Of a stretch of DNA of 9,051 bases, positions 1 through 7,578 are shown piece by piece. The notes below the pieces were generated by a model. That model had not been told where the DNA came from and did no database searches. It worked only from the letters and a program-made list of their open reading frames with translations. Made by a program: the position numbers and the translations under genes. Origin of the DNA: CAYRIY01 sp964424335 (GTDB taxonomy: Bacteria; Bacillota; Limnochordia; DTU080; RSA5); the NCBI GenBank assembly GCA_964424335.1, contig CAYRIY010000127.1, positions 1 to 9,051 of the forward strand, given 5' to 3'. Position 1 is the first letter of the stretch; every line of letters starts with the position of its first letter.

Positions 1-132
1 CCGACCCTCCCGATTCATAGGAAATCTTCCCCGGACGTCGTAAGTCTGTGGTGTTTGGAGACTTCCACTTGTCGACATCGTGGGGGAAAGGGAGTTGTTT
101 GGAGCATGTGGGGATCGAGGGGGGAGGCCTGC

Positions 133-2292
133 ATGAGGCCGTTTAGGATTGGCGTTGCTGCAGCGTGGGTGATGGTTGCCCTCTTATTCGCTGTCGCAAC
201 TTTTGCGCCGCAGTCCTGGGCCGAAGGAGCAGTCGAGCCGCTCGGCTGGGATGAAACAAACGCCGGGAACGCATCAGGCGTCTTGATCGTCGCCGTTCGA
301 GGCGTGCCGCCATCCCTCGACCCGCATTGGGACTCGACGACCGACACAAGGGACATCGCTTGGCACGTGTTTGAGGCGCTCTTTACGCTCGACGACGCGT
401 ACGATGTCGTCCCGATGCTCGCGGAAAGCTATGAGGCCTCAGAGGACGCCAAGCACTGGACGATCCACCTCCGGCGAGGCGTGCGCTTTCACGACGGCAA
501 CGAGATGAAGGCCGCAGACGTCGTCGCATCCTTGAGGCGCTGGGGCCAGGTGGCGCCGGCGGGCAAGGCGTTTTTCGAAGGGGTTGAGTCGATCGAATCC
601 GTCGGAGAGTACGCTGTCCAGATCAGCCTCTCCCGCCCCAACAGTGCCTTGCCGGCGATTCTCTCCGACACGTTGCAGTTTGCAGCGATTTACCCTGAGC
701 GCATCGCCGTGGCAGCAGGCGCAGACCGTCCGATCGAGGAGTATGTCGGCACCGGACCGTTCAAGTTTGTTGAAAAGCGCCCTAATGGGTCGATCCGGCT
801 CGCCCGCTTCGACGAGTACACCGCAAGAAGCGAGCCTGCGAGCGGGTACGGCGGACGGCGGACGGCCGCGGTGGGCCAGCTCGTCTTTCATCCCGAATCA
901 AGCGCTCGCGAGCGGCTTGCGGGCCTCTTGGACGGCCGTTTCGACTTTGCCGAAGACCTATCGCCAGATGCCTACCAGGCGCTCGTCGAGCGACAAGACG
1001 TCGATCCCGCGATCGTTCGCCCGTATTACTGGGCGGGCGTCATCTTTAACAAGGCGAAGGGGCTTTTCGCCGACCCGAGAATGCGCGAAGCCGTGCGCGT
1101 CAGCCTTGCCGTGGAGCCGATCTTAGAGGCGGCTTTTGGCAATCGCGTCTTTTACGAGCCCAGTCATTCGCTGCACGCCGCCGGGACGGTCTGGCACTCG
1201 GACGCCGGCCAAGATCGCTGGAATCGCCCCGATCCGGCGCTCGCAAAACAAATCCTGGCCGAAGCTGGGTACGACGGCACGCCCGTGCGCTGGCTTGCGA
1301 CCTACGAGTACCCGTGGATGGTCGAGATCGCCTATGCCGCCAAAGAGCAGTTGGCGGCCGTCGGCATACCCGTAGACGTCGAGATCATGGATTGGGCGAG
1401 TCTCGTGGCGCGCCGGGCCGACCCCGACGCCTGGGAGATCTTTGTGACGAGCTTTCCCTCGGCCGTTCACCCGATGGAAAACCCGTATTTGGCCAGCGAG
1501 TGGCCTGGTTGGTGGCGTTCGGAGGCCCGGGATGCGTTGATCCAGGAACTCCTCACGGACGCGGACATCGACGACCAGCGTGAGATCTGGGGCCGCATCC
1601 AGGAAGTTTTCTGGGAGGAGCTGCCGATCTACCCGCTTGGCGAGTACTTCCTACTGCGGGGCGTTCGTTCGGATGTGCTGATGGACGCCGATCGACCCGG
1701 CATGTACTTCTGGAACGCCAAAAAGCTCCGGGCGCACGCTCACGGCATCGAGGTGAGTTATCCGCAAATCGATGCGTGGAAGTATGACCTGCCGGGCGCG
1801 GAGAGCGTGGAGAAGCGGATCCGAAGCGAGGCGCTCTTTCTGATCTGGGAATTGAGCTCCATCGGCAGCGTCTGGGGTGATTACGAAGTGCACGTCGACG
1901 AGGGCGACCTACTCAGCGTGACGCTGCTCTACTCCGGCTACCACGAGTCGATGGCACACCCGATGCACTTTAAGAAGTCGATCACCGGCGACCTGCGCAC
2001 GGGCAAGATCTACACGCTGGCCGACCTATTCACGGGCGGCGACTACGTGGAAGAGCTCTCCAAGATTGTCGCCCAAAAGATCGAGGAGGACGACGCGCCG
2101 ACGCTCGTCGAGTTTGAGCGGATCTCGCCCGATCAGGATTTTTACCTGACCGAGGACGCGCTCGTCCTATACTATCAACTTTACGATCTATACCCGTATG
2201 CGTGGGGTTTCCCGGAGTTTCGCATCCCCTATGAGGAGATTCGCTCGCTCCTAAAGGATGGGGGACCCGTCAGCCTGTTGCTCGGAGAGTAA
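133..2292 (+). CDS. ABC transporter solute-binding protein, family 5 (peptide/nickel type), fused to a C-terminal RsiV/PdaC-like (DUF4163/DUF3298) domain
   Basis: This 719-residue protein has two parts. Residues 1-30 are a signal peptide ending near QSWA, with no lipobox cysteine, so it is probably secreted or held by its N-terminus rather than lipidated. Residues about 48-535 form a family 5 solute-binding domain; hallmarks are SLDPHWDSTT near 61, LRRGVRFHDG (113-122) followed by ADVVASL, and YVGTGPFKF (204-212). Family members bind oligopeptides, nickel or similar ligands for an ABC importer; the ligand here cannot be read. Residues about 538-707 are extra and resemble the DUF4163/DUF3298 region of the anti-sigma factor RsiV and the deacetylase PdaC: VSYPQID, a central DLRTGKIYTLADLF (620-633), and FYLTEDALVLYYQLYDLYPY followed by GFPEFRIPY. 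The ATG at 133 is chosen because GGGGAGG lies 5 nt upstream and the signal peptide starts there; in-frame ATGs at 55 and 106 add an unlikely leader. No permease gene is adjacent, and a terminator follows directly. Confidence 0.9.
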   Translation: MRPFRIGVAAAWVMVALLFAVATFAPQSWAEGAVEPLGWDETNAGNASGVLIVAVRGVPPSLDPHWDSTTDTRDIAWHVFEALFTLDDAYDVVPMLAESYEASEDAKHWTIHLRRGVRFHDGNEMKAADVVASLRRWGQVAPAGKAFFEGVESIESVGEYAVQISLSRPNSALPAILSDTLQFAAIYPERIAVAAGADRPIEEYVGTGPFKFVEKRPNGSIRLARFDEYTARSEPASGYGGRRTAAVGQLVFHPESSARERLAGLLDGRFDFAEDLSPDAYQALVERQDVDPAIVRPYYWAGVIFNKAKGLFADPRMREAVRVSLAVEPILEAAFGNRVFYEPSHSLHAAGTVWHSDAGQDRWNRPDPALAKQILAEAGYDGTPVRWLATYEYPWMVEIAYAAKEQLAAVGIPVDVEIMDWASLVARRADPDAWEIFVTSFPSAVHPMENPYLASEWPGWWRSEARDALIQELLTDADIDDQREIWGRIQEVFWEELPIYPLGEYFLLRGVRSDVLMDADRPGMYFWNAKKLRAHAHGIEVSYPQIDAWKYDLPGAESVEKRIRSEALFLIWELSSIGSVWGDYEVHVDEGDLLSVTLLYSGYHESMAHPMHFKKSITGDLRTGKIYTLADLFTGGDYVEELSKIVAQKIEEDDAPTLVEFERISPDQDFYLTEDALVLYYQLYDLYPYAWGFPEFRIPYEEIRSLLKDGGPVSLLLGE

Positions 2293-2354
2293 GCTTATGA
2301 CCCTGCGCTCCACGTGAGCTGCGGGGCCTAAGCTCAATACTGATGTTCTCGGGG

Positions 2355-2409
2355 GGCGCTGTTCGTAGGTGTGACGCAGGAACGTCACGCATCCGAATAG
2401 CGCCTTTTT
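2355..2409 (+). terminator. Strong Rho-independent terminator after the family 5 binding protein
   Basis: A 22-nt arm (2355-2376) pairs with 2383-2404 around a 6-nt loop, CAGGAA. The outer GGCGCT/AGCGCC and inner GTGACG/CGTCAC blocks pair perfectly, with two G-T wobbles and two mismatches in the middle. TTTTT follows at once (2405-2409). It lies about 60 nt after the stop codon and separates the first gene from the second unit. Confidence 0.85.
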
Positions 2410-2446
2410 AGTTTCATCCTCGCAAGCGGCCGCCCATCGCCCATAC

Positions 2447-2476
2447 TTCCGTGATCAGAATGGTGTTCCCTATAAA
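2447..2476 (+). promoter_or_regulatory. Possible sigma-A-type promoter for the second binding-protein gene
   Basis: TATAAA at 2471-2476 could be a -10 box with TTCCGT at 2447-2452 as a weak -35 box, 18 nt apart. A second -10-like TATACA lies at 2491-2496. The site falls between the upstream terminator and the next gene, where a promoter is expected, but the -35 match is poor. It would give a leader of roughly 115 nt. Confidence 0.25.
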
Positions 2477-2517
2477 AGGAAGTGACGGAATATACACAAA
2501 CAATCATGAGAAGGCGA

Positions 2518-2547
2518 GTCGGAGTTTTGGATCATCGCTGATCCGAC
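2518..2547 (+). repeat. Inverted repeat in the leader of the second binding-protein gene (possible operator or RNA switch)
   Basis: GGATCA (2529-2534) and TGATCC (2539-2544) form a perfect 6-bp inverted repeat around TCGC. An overlapping alternative pairs GTCGGA (2518-2523) with TCCGAC (2542-2547). The two pairings share 2542-2544, so only one hairpin can form at a time. There is no U-tract, so it is not a terminator. It could be a repressor site for a sugar-uptake gene or simply leader structure; its role is inferred from position only. Apart from the terminator, possible promoter and this repeat, I see nothing else in 2293-2598. Confidence 0.4.
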
Positions 2548-2598
2548 GAGCAATCCGGAGCCGAAGATTTGAAAAGCTGAACCGAGGAGGCAAAGCGC

Positions 2599-3867
2599 AT
2601 GAGGCGAGCAGTGTTTCTGTCCGTTATTTTCCTTGTCTTGACTTTATTCTTGAATGGCCCCGCACACGCTGCCAATGTAACCATCAAGATCGCTCATTGG
2701 CTTGGCGGGGAGGCCCATGGCACGGATAACGTGAGCTTACTTATTCAAGCTGTTCGTGAGGAAGTTGCCAAGTACGGAATCGACATAGAAGTGACCATTA
2801 GCGGCGGGAGCTACGATAGCCAAGTCATAACGCAAACGGCGGGCGGCGTCGGACCCGACGTGATCTTTGCGTTGCCGTACAGCAATATGGCGATCCAAGA
2901 ACTCTTGATCGACCTCACGCCATACTTGAGCCGCGACGAGGAGTTGAACTTAAGCAGCTACAATCCTGTTGTATGGGATATATTCACGTACAATGGCGCA
3001 ACGAAACTTCTCCCCGTGGGCGTTGCGCCCTACCTTCTCTTTTTCAACGAAGATCACTTTGAAGAGTCCGGCTTGCCGTTTCCGGACGAAACGTGGACCT
3101 GGCAAGGCGAGATCGCCGACGCCTTGAGGCGACTGCAACGCATGGACGGCCAGCAAAACGTGTCGCGCTACGGATTGCTGCTGGAGGACCGCCTCTGGAC
3201 CCTCTACTTCTCCGAAGGCGGAGAGATTTTGTCTGAGGACGGCAGTCGTAGCCTGCTCGCGGAGGCGATTTCCGCTGGAGAGCTCTTGGAAACGGTACAC
3301 CGGTGGCGGCAGGACAACTTGATCCCCGATCGCGCAAATCACCGCCCGACCTTTGCCTCAGGAAAAGGCGCGATGCACGGCGTCATGGGGACGTTCGCGT
3401 TTCCCTTCTACGTTGAGCAAGCCGCGGACATCAATTGGAGCTTCACGCTGCCGCCGAAAGGAAGCGCAGGGCTGTCCATCGATGAAAACGTAAATGGATG
3501 GGGCATCAGCTCGGCAAGCAATCACCCCGATGAGGCGTGGATCGTGCTCAAAGCCCTTGCACAAGTGAGCGGGGAGATGACCATGAACGCCTTGGGCCAC
3601 TTTTCGCCGATCAAAGGGAAGATTGACGCCGCCACGGTCGAATTTCTCCAAAGCGCCATGGGCTTGACGCTCAAAGAAATTGAGACGGCGCTCGATGCAA
3701 TCAATTATGTTCGGCCGCGCTTTCGGCATAAGGAGGCAGCAGACATAACCGGCATCGTAAACGCCGCTCTTCGAAACATTGCATGGCAAGGGCAGGCCAT
3801 GGGTCCGGCGCTCGAAGCTGCTGCGGAGCAAATAGACGCCATTCTAGCAAGAGACAACGCCAACTAA
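2599..3867 (+). CDS. ABC transporter solute-binding protein, family 1 (sugar type)
   Basis: A 422-residue extracytoplasmic binding protein of usual family length. Residues 1-24 are a signal peptide ending NGPAHA, followed by mature ANVTIKIAHW; there is no lipobox cysteine. Recognisable family 1 features are the first strand with IAHWLGG, GPDVIFALPYSNMA in lobe 1, the hinge region LPVGVAPYLLFFNEDHF, the ETWTWQGEIADAL segment, and a YGLLLEDRLW stretch leading to SEGGEILSEDG. Such proteins capture mono- or oligosaccharides for an ABC importer; the specific sugar cannot be read. The start is firm: GAGGAGG at 2584-2590 lies 8 nt before the ATG. It has its own leader after a terminator, and the sialidase-like gene follows 60-90 nt downstream without an intervening terminator, which suggests a shared glycan-related job. 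No permeases are present in the window. Confidence 0.9.
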   Translation: MRRAVFLSVIFLVLTLFLNGPAHAANVTIKIAHWLGGEAHGTDNVSLLIQAVREEVAKYGIDIEVTISGGSYDSQVITQTAGGVGPDVIFALPYSNMAIQELLIDLTPYLSRDEELNLSSYNPVVWDIFTYNGATKLLPVGVAPYLLFFNEDHFEESGLPFPDETWTWQGEIADALRRLQRMDGQQNVSRYGLLLEDRLWTLYFSEGGEILSEDGSRSLLAEAISAGELLETVHRWRQDNLIPDRANHRPTFASGKGAMHGVMGTFAFPFYVEQAADINWSFTLPPKGSAGLSIDENVNGWGISSASNHPDEAWIVLKALAQVSGEMTMNALGHFSPIKGKIDAATVEFLQSAMGLTLKEIETALDAINYVRPRFRHKEAADITGIVNAALRNIAWQGQAMGPALEAAAEQIDAILARDNAN

Positions 3868-3956
3868 GACTGCTGCCGCAATCGGAAGGCGTTCGGGACG
3901 TACGCCGGAGAAAAGCCTTAAACGGGTTGAGCATCGAGCAGAGGAGTGTCCCTGCG

Positions 3957-5363
3957 TTGTCGAATGCAAAAATCGTAAGGATCGCGCCTGGAAACCAGCG
4001 CATACAAATCGAGTGGCAATTGGCGGATGCTTCCCTCGAGATCACGCCCGTGCTTCAGTGGAAGCGGCGGAGTGAGCGGTGGGACGAGGCCGAGGAAGTC
4101 GACTTGCCTGGTTCGACGGACCCCAAGGCGCGCCAGCATACGATGGAGGGCCTGTCCAACGGGATTGACTACGAGTTTCGCATCCTGCTGATTCGAGGGA
4201 CAGATCGCGCCGTCGTGGGCGAGAGTCCCGTTCGTCTCGCCCGCCCCGGTTTCGTGCCCGGCACGGTCGTCAATTACCATCATCCAGAGGATCTCACGTT
4301 CGATTCCTCCGGCAGATCGACAGCGAGCCCATCCATTGCAGTGCTTCCAAACGGCCGTTATGTCGCATCTCACGACATGTACTGGCGCGAGGGCGGCCAG
4401 CACTTGAGTTTCATCTTTTACTCGGACGACCGCGGCGTCTCGTGGCATTACTTGTCCGAGCTCGACCCCTGCTTTTGGGGCAAGCTCTTCGTCCATCGCG
4501 GCCACTTGTACATGTTGTCGACGAGCACTGAGTACGGGGCGCTGCTCATTCGCAGGTCTGAGGACGGGGGCGAAACGTGGTCGGCGCCTACCGAGATCAT
4601 TCCTGCGGGCAGTCGGGAAAAGGGTGGGCCGCACAAGGCGCCCGTGCCCGTCGTGGAGTACGAGGGCAGGCTTTGGAGCGCCGTCGAGCACGGCTCGTGG
4701 AAACTTGGAGCCCACGACGCAGGCGTCGTTTCCGTGCCCGTTGACGCGGATTTGCTCGACCCAAGGAGCTGGACCGTCACACCGTTTTTGAAGTACGATC
4801 CGTCGTGGCCCGGGGCAGTTTCGGGCACGGGTCCGAGCGTCCTCGAGGGGAACATCGTCGTAGCGCCGGACGGAGAGCTCGTCAACTTTTTGCGCTACCA
4901 AACGAACAAAGGCAAGCCCGATTACGGGCGAGCCGTCATGCTCAAAGTCGACCGCCGCAACCCGGCCGCGTCGCCAACCTTTGGTCGGATCGTGGATTTC
5001 CATGGCAACATGTCCAAGTTCACGATTGCCTTTGACCCCGTGACGCGCCACTACTTCTCGCTCGTCAACCGAGTGACGACGGACAACCCCGGACAGCGCA
5101 ACATTTTGACCCTCGTGTCCTCTCCCGACCTCATTCGCTGGAACATCGTGATCGACATCTTGAACTATCAGGACAACGGCTGGCACGAAGACATGCGACT
5201 GGTAGGCTTCCAATACGTCGACTGGCTGTTTGACGGCGACGACATCATCGCCTTATCTCGCACGGCGATCAACGGGGCGAACAACTTTCACGACGCCAAC
5301 CACATCACGTTCCATCGCATTGAGAAGTTCCGGACTATTTTTCGTCGGACCTTTGGGGAATGA
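3957..5363 (+). CDS. FN3 plus BNR/Asp-box sialidase-like protein
   Basis: From the chosen TTG the product is 468 residues. Residues 1-97 resemble a fibronectin type III domain, with a strand ending RIQIEW, then TMEGLSNGIDYEFRIL and a closing strand before RPGFVPG. Residues about 100-468 form a sialidase-like beta-propeller with Asp-boxes SDDRGVSW (156-163) and SEDGGETW (201-208), and a related SSPDLIRW (388-395). The C-terminus, with NNFHDANHITFHRIEKFR, recalls proteins annotated as exo-alpha-sialidases or BNR proteins. I see no FRIP motif and cannot place the catalytic residues, so 'glycan-active, specificity unknown' is safest. The start is uncertain: TTG 3957 has AGAGGAG (3940-3946) 10 nt upstream; TTG 3927 gives 10 more residues but has no good site; ATG 3783 would overlap the upstream gene by 85 nt. 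No signal peptide is visible with any of these. It is probably cotranscribed with the upstream binding protein. Confidence 0.8.
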   Translation: MSNAKIVRIAPGNQRIQIEWQLADASLEITPVLQWKRRSERWDEAEEVDLPGSTDPKARQHTMEGLSNGIDYEFRILLIRGTDRAVVGESPVRLARPGFVPGTVVNYHHPEDLTFDSSGRSTASPSIAVLPNGRYVASHDMYWREGGQHLSFIFYSDDRGVSWHYLSELDPCFWGKLFVHRGHLYMLSTSTEYGALLIRRSEDGGETWSAPTEIIPAGSREKGGPHKAPVPVVEYEGRLWSAVEHGSWKLGAHDAGVVSVPVDADLLDPRSWTVTPFLKYDPSWPGAVSGTGPSVLEGNIVVAPDGELVNFLRYQTNKGKPDYGRAVMLKVDRRNPAASPTFGRIVDFHGNMSKFTIAFDPVTRHYFSLVNRVTTDNPGQRNILTLVSSPDLIRWNIVIDILNYQDNGWHEDMRLVGFQYVDWLFDGDDIIALSRTAINGANNFHDANHITFHRIEKFRTIFRRTFGE

Positions 5364-5382
5364 GTCGGTCCCGCCAAAGCGA

Positions 5383-5413
5383 CGAGCCGGCGAACAGTAA
5401 CGTCGCCGGCTCG
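5383..5413. terminator. Hairpin between convergent genes, possible bidirectional terminator
   Basis: CGAGCCGGCGA (5383-5393) pairs perfectly with TCGCCGGCTCG (5403-5413) around a 9-nt loop. It sits in the 75-nt gap between the stop of the sialidase-like gene on the + strand and the stop of the oxidase subunit I gene on the - strand, the usual place for a shared terminator. Neither side has a clear run of Ts, so termination by this hairpin alone is inferred. Confidence 0.55.
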
Positions 5414-5438
5414 CGCGGTGCACGTTATTCGGGTGGAA

Positions 5439-7091
5439 TCAGAACGGGCTAAACCCTCGAATCGCCGGGTTGCCCGCAGTGAGCAAGCCGATCAAAGCGG
5501 GACCGTACGCCATGAGCACGAGCACCGTTGCGCCGAGGACCCACGGGCGAAACCGGTCGAGGTACGCCGGGATCGGCTCGTCTTTGATCAGCGGCTCCGC
5601 GACCGGAACTTCGACGCCGCCGGTCGCTTCACGCTTTCCGCGCCACGCCGTCATGCCCAGGATGATAAAGAAGAGCAGTCCGCTGACCGTGAGCACGGCG
5701 CCTCCGACCGCCATCCAGTTGAAGGCGGTGATCCACTCAGGCAGCGCGTAGGGCGCCGAGCCGAGCGCCGTTCGCCGTGGGGCGCCCGCCATGCCCGCCC
5801 AGCTCATGCCACGAGACATGACGCTCATGCCCACAAACCACAGGCACGACTGTAGGACCGCCAGCTTGCGTCCCCACAGCTTTTTCCCCGTCAAGTAGGG
5901 CACAAGCCAGTATGCAATTGCCATGAATGTGAGCGCCACGGCCGTTCCGACCGTGAGGTGGAAGTGGCCGGGGACAAACATGGTGTTGTGGACGACGAGG
6001 TTGAGCGTGAACGCAGCGTTGACGAGGCCGCTCACGCCGCCAAGGGCAAACAGGACCATCGCCAGCGCCTGGGCGGTAAAGCTGGGGTCGCCCCAAGGGA
6101 GCTTTTTAATCCAGCCAAGCCAGCCCTTGCCCCCGCGAGCCCGACCGCCCGTCTCGAGGGAGGCGAGCACCGTAAAGGCCGTCATCATGCTCGGCATAAA
6201 GACGCCAAAGGTGATGAAGGCGTGCACCGCCTTGTACCCGGTCGAGACGCCCGGGTCGAGGAACTGGTGGTGAAAGCCGACCGGGAGCGACAACGGGATA
6301 AAGAGCATGAACGAAAGTCGGGCGAGCGACTCGCTAAAGAGCTTTCCACCTGCCTGTTTGGGCAGTAGGAAGTACCACGATAGGTACGCCGGAAGCAGCC
6401 AGAAATAGACCAGCGGGTGACCGGAAAACCAAAAGAGCGTCCTGCTCAAGATCGGGTCGACGGCATCGACCATGCCGAGGGACCACGGCAAGAGCATAAA
6501 GACGAACTGTACGGCGATCCCGGTCGATGCGAGGCCCCACATGATCATGGTGGCAAGGGCGCCAAACGCCAGGAGCGGCGTGGGCTTGCCGGGATTTTCC
6601 CGCTTCCAGCCGAGGTAGGTGAGGAGCAGGTTGGCAAGGAGCAGGAGCGTTCCGACGACGACGAGGACGAGCCCGCCGTAGTAGGCCGGGTGCGCTTTGA
6701 GCGGTGCGTACGACGTGTACAGCACGGACGCCTTGTTGGTGAGTAGGGCCCAGTCGACCATGACCACGCCGACGGTCATCACCCAGAATGTCGTCCAGGA
6801 AAGCCCTCTCGAATGAAGCGGCCTGCCGAAGCTGTACGCCGTGACAAAGCTCAAGAAGCCTGCGATGAAGAACGTCGTGAAGATGAGCACGTTGAAGACC
6901 CCGTGCATCGACAGCCCCTGGTAGTAGTGGCGCAGGAACGTGTACTTGTAAAGGTCGATCCCCGCGTGCTCCATCCCTTGCATGAAGCCCAGCAAAAGCC
7001 CTACCGAAAGGTGGGCGAGCGCGATCGCGATGTAGGCGAGCACGAGCCGCTTTTCACCGCGCTGGAGCGTGTAACTGTTTGGGTTGAACAT
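5439..7091 (-). CDS. cbaA: ba3-type cytochrome c oxidase subunit I
   Basis: This 550-residue polytopic membrane protein is the catalytic subunit of a type B heme-copper oxidase, which reduces O2 to water and pumps protons. All key ligands are visible: H63 (in YQGLSMHGVFN) and H378 for the low-spin heme, H376 for the high-spin heme (VPGHFH), and H225, H274 and H275 for CuB. Y229 is the tyrosine expected to be cross-linked to H225 (SGHPLVYFW). The spacing matches the Thermus ba3 enzyme. The family B assignment rests on this pattern and on the neighbouring small subunit IIa and short subunit II. About a dozen or more membrane helices are evident, with a charged cytoplasmic-type loop around 315-335 and a hydrophilic stretch at 483-513 before the last helix. 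The ATG follows AGGGGG with an 8-nt spacer, 12 nt after the subunit II stop. It is the last gene of the operon. Confidence 0.97.
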   Translation of the reverse strand: MFNPNSYTLQRGEKRLVLAYIAIALAHLSVGLLLGFMQGMEHAGIDLYKYTFLRHYYQGLSMHGVFNVLIFTTFFIAGFLSFVTAYSFGRPLHSRGLSWTTFWVMTVGVVMVDWALLTNKASVLYTSYAPLKAHPAYYGGLVLVVVGTLLLLANLLLTYLGWKRENPGKPTPLLAFGALATMIMWGLASTGIAVQFVFMLLPWSLGMVDAVDPILSRTLFWFSGHPLVYFWLLPAYLSWYFLLPKQAGGKLFSESLARLSFMLFIPLSLPVGFHHQFLDPGVSTGYKAVHAFITFGVFMPSMMTAFTVLASLETGGRARGGKGWLGWIKKLPWGDPSFTAQALAMVLFALGGVSGLVNAAFTLNLVVHNTMFVPGHFHLTVGTAVALTFMAIAYWLVPYLTGKKLWGRKLAVLQSCLWFVGMSVMSRGMSWAGMAGAPRRTALGSAPYALPEWITAFNWMAVGGAVLTVSGLLFFIILGMTAWRGKREATGGVEVPVAEPLIKDEPIPAYLDRFRPWVLGATVLVLMAYGPALIGLLTAGNPAIRGFSPF

Positions 7092-7103
7092 GGTTTTCGC
7101 CCC

Positions 7104-7574
7104 CTAATCCTCGATGATGACCTTTCCGGACATGACGTGGTGCGCGACGCCGCAGTATTCGTGGCAGACCATGAGGTACTCCCCGGGTTCGTCAAAGGTG
7201 TACGTGGCCCGCCCGGTCTGGCCCGGGATCACCATCATGCTCACCGTCGTATTGCGAATCTTCATGCCGTGAATCACGTCGTTGCTGTGAACGTAAAACG
7301 TGACCGTCGACCCTTTGGGCAGCCGGATCTCCGCAGGGTCAAAGCCCCACATGCGGGCGACGAGGTTTACTTCATACCGGCCAGGGCCGAGCTCGCGCAC
7401 CCAACCCTCGTGGTACGTGGCATCGGCGGGCAGCCCGGTTGGCGCAGCTCTTCGCTCGACGCCGGGAATCTCGATGCCGAGGGTAAGGCTGCTAAAGGCG
7501 ATCGCAAGCCCAAAGACAGCGAGTAGAACGATGGAGATGCGGATCCAAAGGCGTTCATAAGGGTGGACATGCAT
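7104..7574 (-). CDS. cbaB: ba3-type cytochrome c oxidase subunit II with CuA site
   Basis: This 156-residue protein carries the dinuclear CuA centre that takes electrons from cytochrome c and passes them to subunit I. One N-terminal membrane helix (about 13-33) anchors a cupredoxin domain. The ligands are complete: H102 in NDVIHGMKI, then C137, E139, C141, H145 and M148 in CHEYCGVAHHVM. An intact CuA site points to cytochrome c, not quinol, as electron donor. The length and single helix fit the short ba3-type subunit II rather than the longer two-helix aa3 form. AGGAGGT, overlapping the stop of the subunit IIa gene, lies 5-6 nt before the ATG, and only 4 nt separate the genes, so translation is likely coupled. 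The CuA site is the presumed target of the two copper-protein homologues encoded upstream in this operon. Confidence 0.96.
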   Translation of the reverse strand: MHVHPYERLWIRISIVLLAVFGLAIAFSSLTLGIEIPGVERRAAPTGLPADATYHEGWVRELGPGRYEVNLVARMWGFDPAEIRLPKGSTVTFYVHSNDVIHGMKIRNTTVSMMVIPGQTGRATYTFDEPGEYLMVCHEYCGVAHHVMSGKVIIED

Positions 7575-7578
7575 CGAG

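Noticed and set aside
52..104. Nine-base direct repeat TGTTTGGAG at 52-60 and 96-104, and the palindrome TGTCGACA at 70-77
   Set aside because: Such short matches can occur by chance; nothing else supports an operator, although the position upstream of the first gene is suitable.
55..132. Earlier ATG starts (55 and 106) for the first binding protein
   Set aside because: The ATG at 133 has an excellent GGGGAGG site and begins a standard signal peptide; the extra residues would place a Cys-rich polar leader before it.
3783..3926. Upstream ATG start for the sialidase-like gene
   Set aside because: It overlaps the preceding gene by 85 nt in another frame, has no ribosome binding site, and the added residues are a basic, low-complexity stretch without a signal peptide.
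3918..5213. Long open frame (431 codons) on the - strand opposite the sialidase-like gene
   Set aside because: The protein has no recognisable domain and an odd composition, and the + strand frame encodes clear FN3 and Asp-box motifs. GC-rich codon use often leaves open antisense frames.
6813..7526. Open frame of 237 codons on the + strand across oxidase subunits I and II
   Set aside because: It is antisense to two genes with complete catalytic ligand sets; its product is rich in charged residues with no family resemblance and no ribosome binding site was evident.
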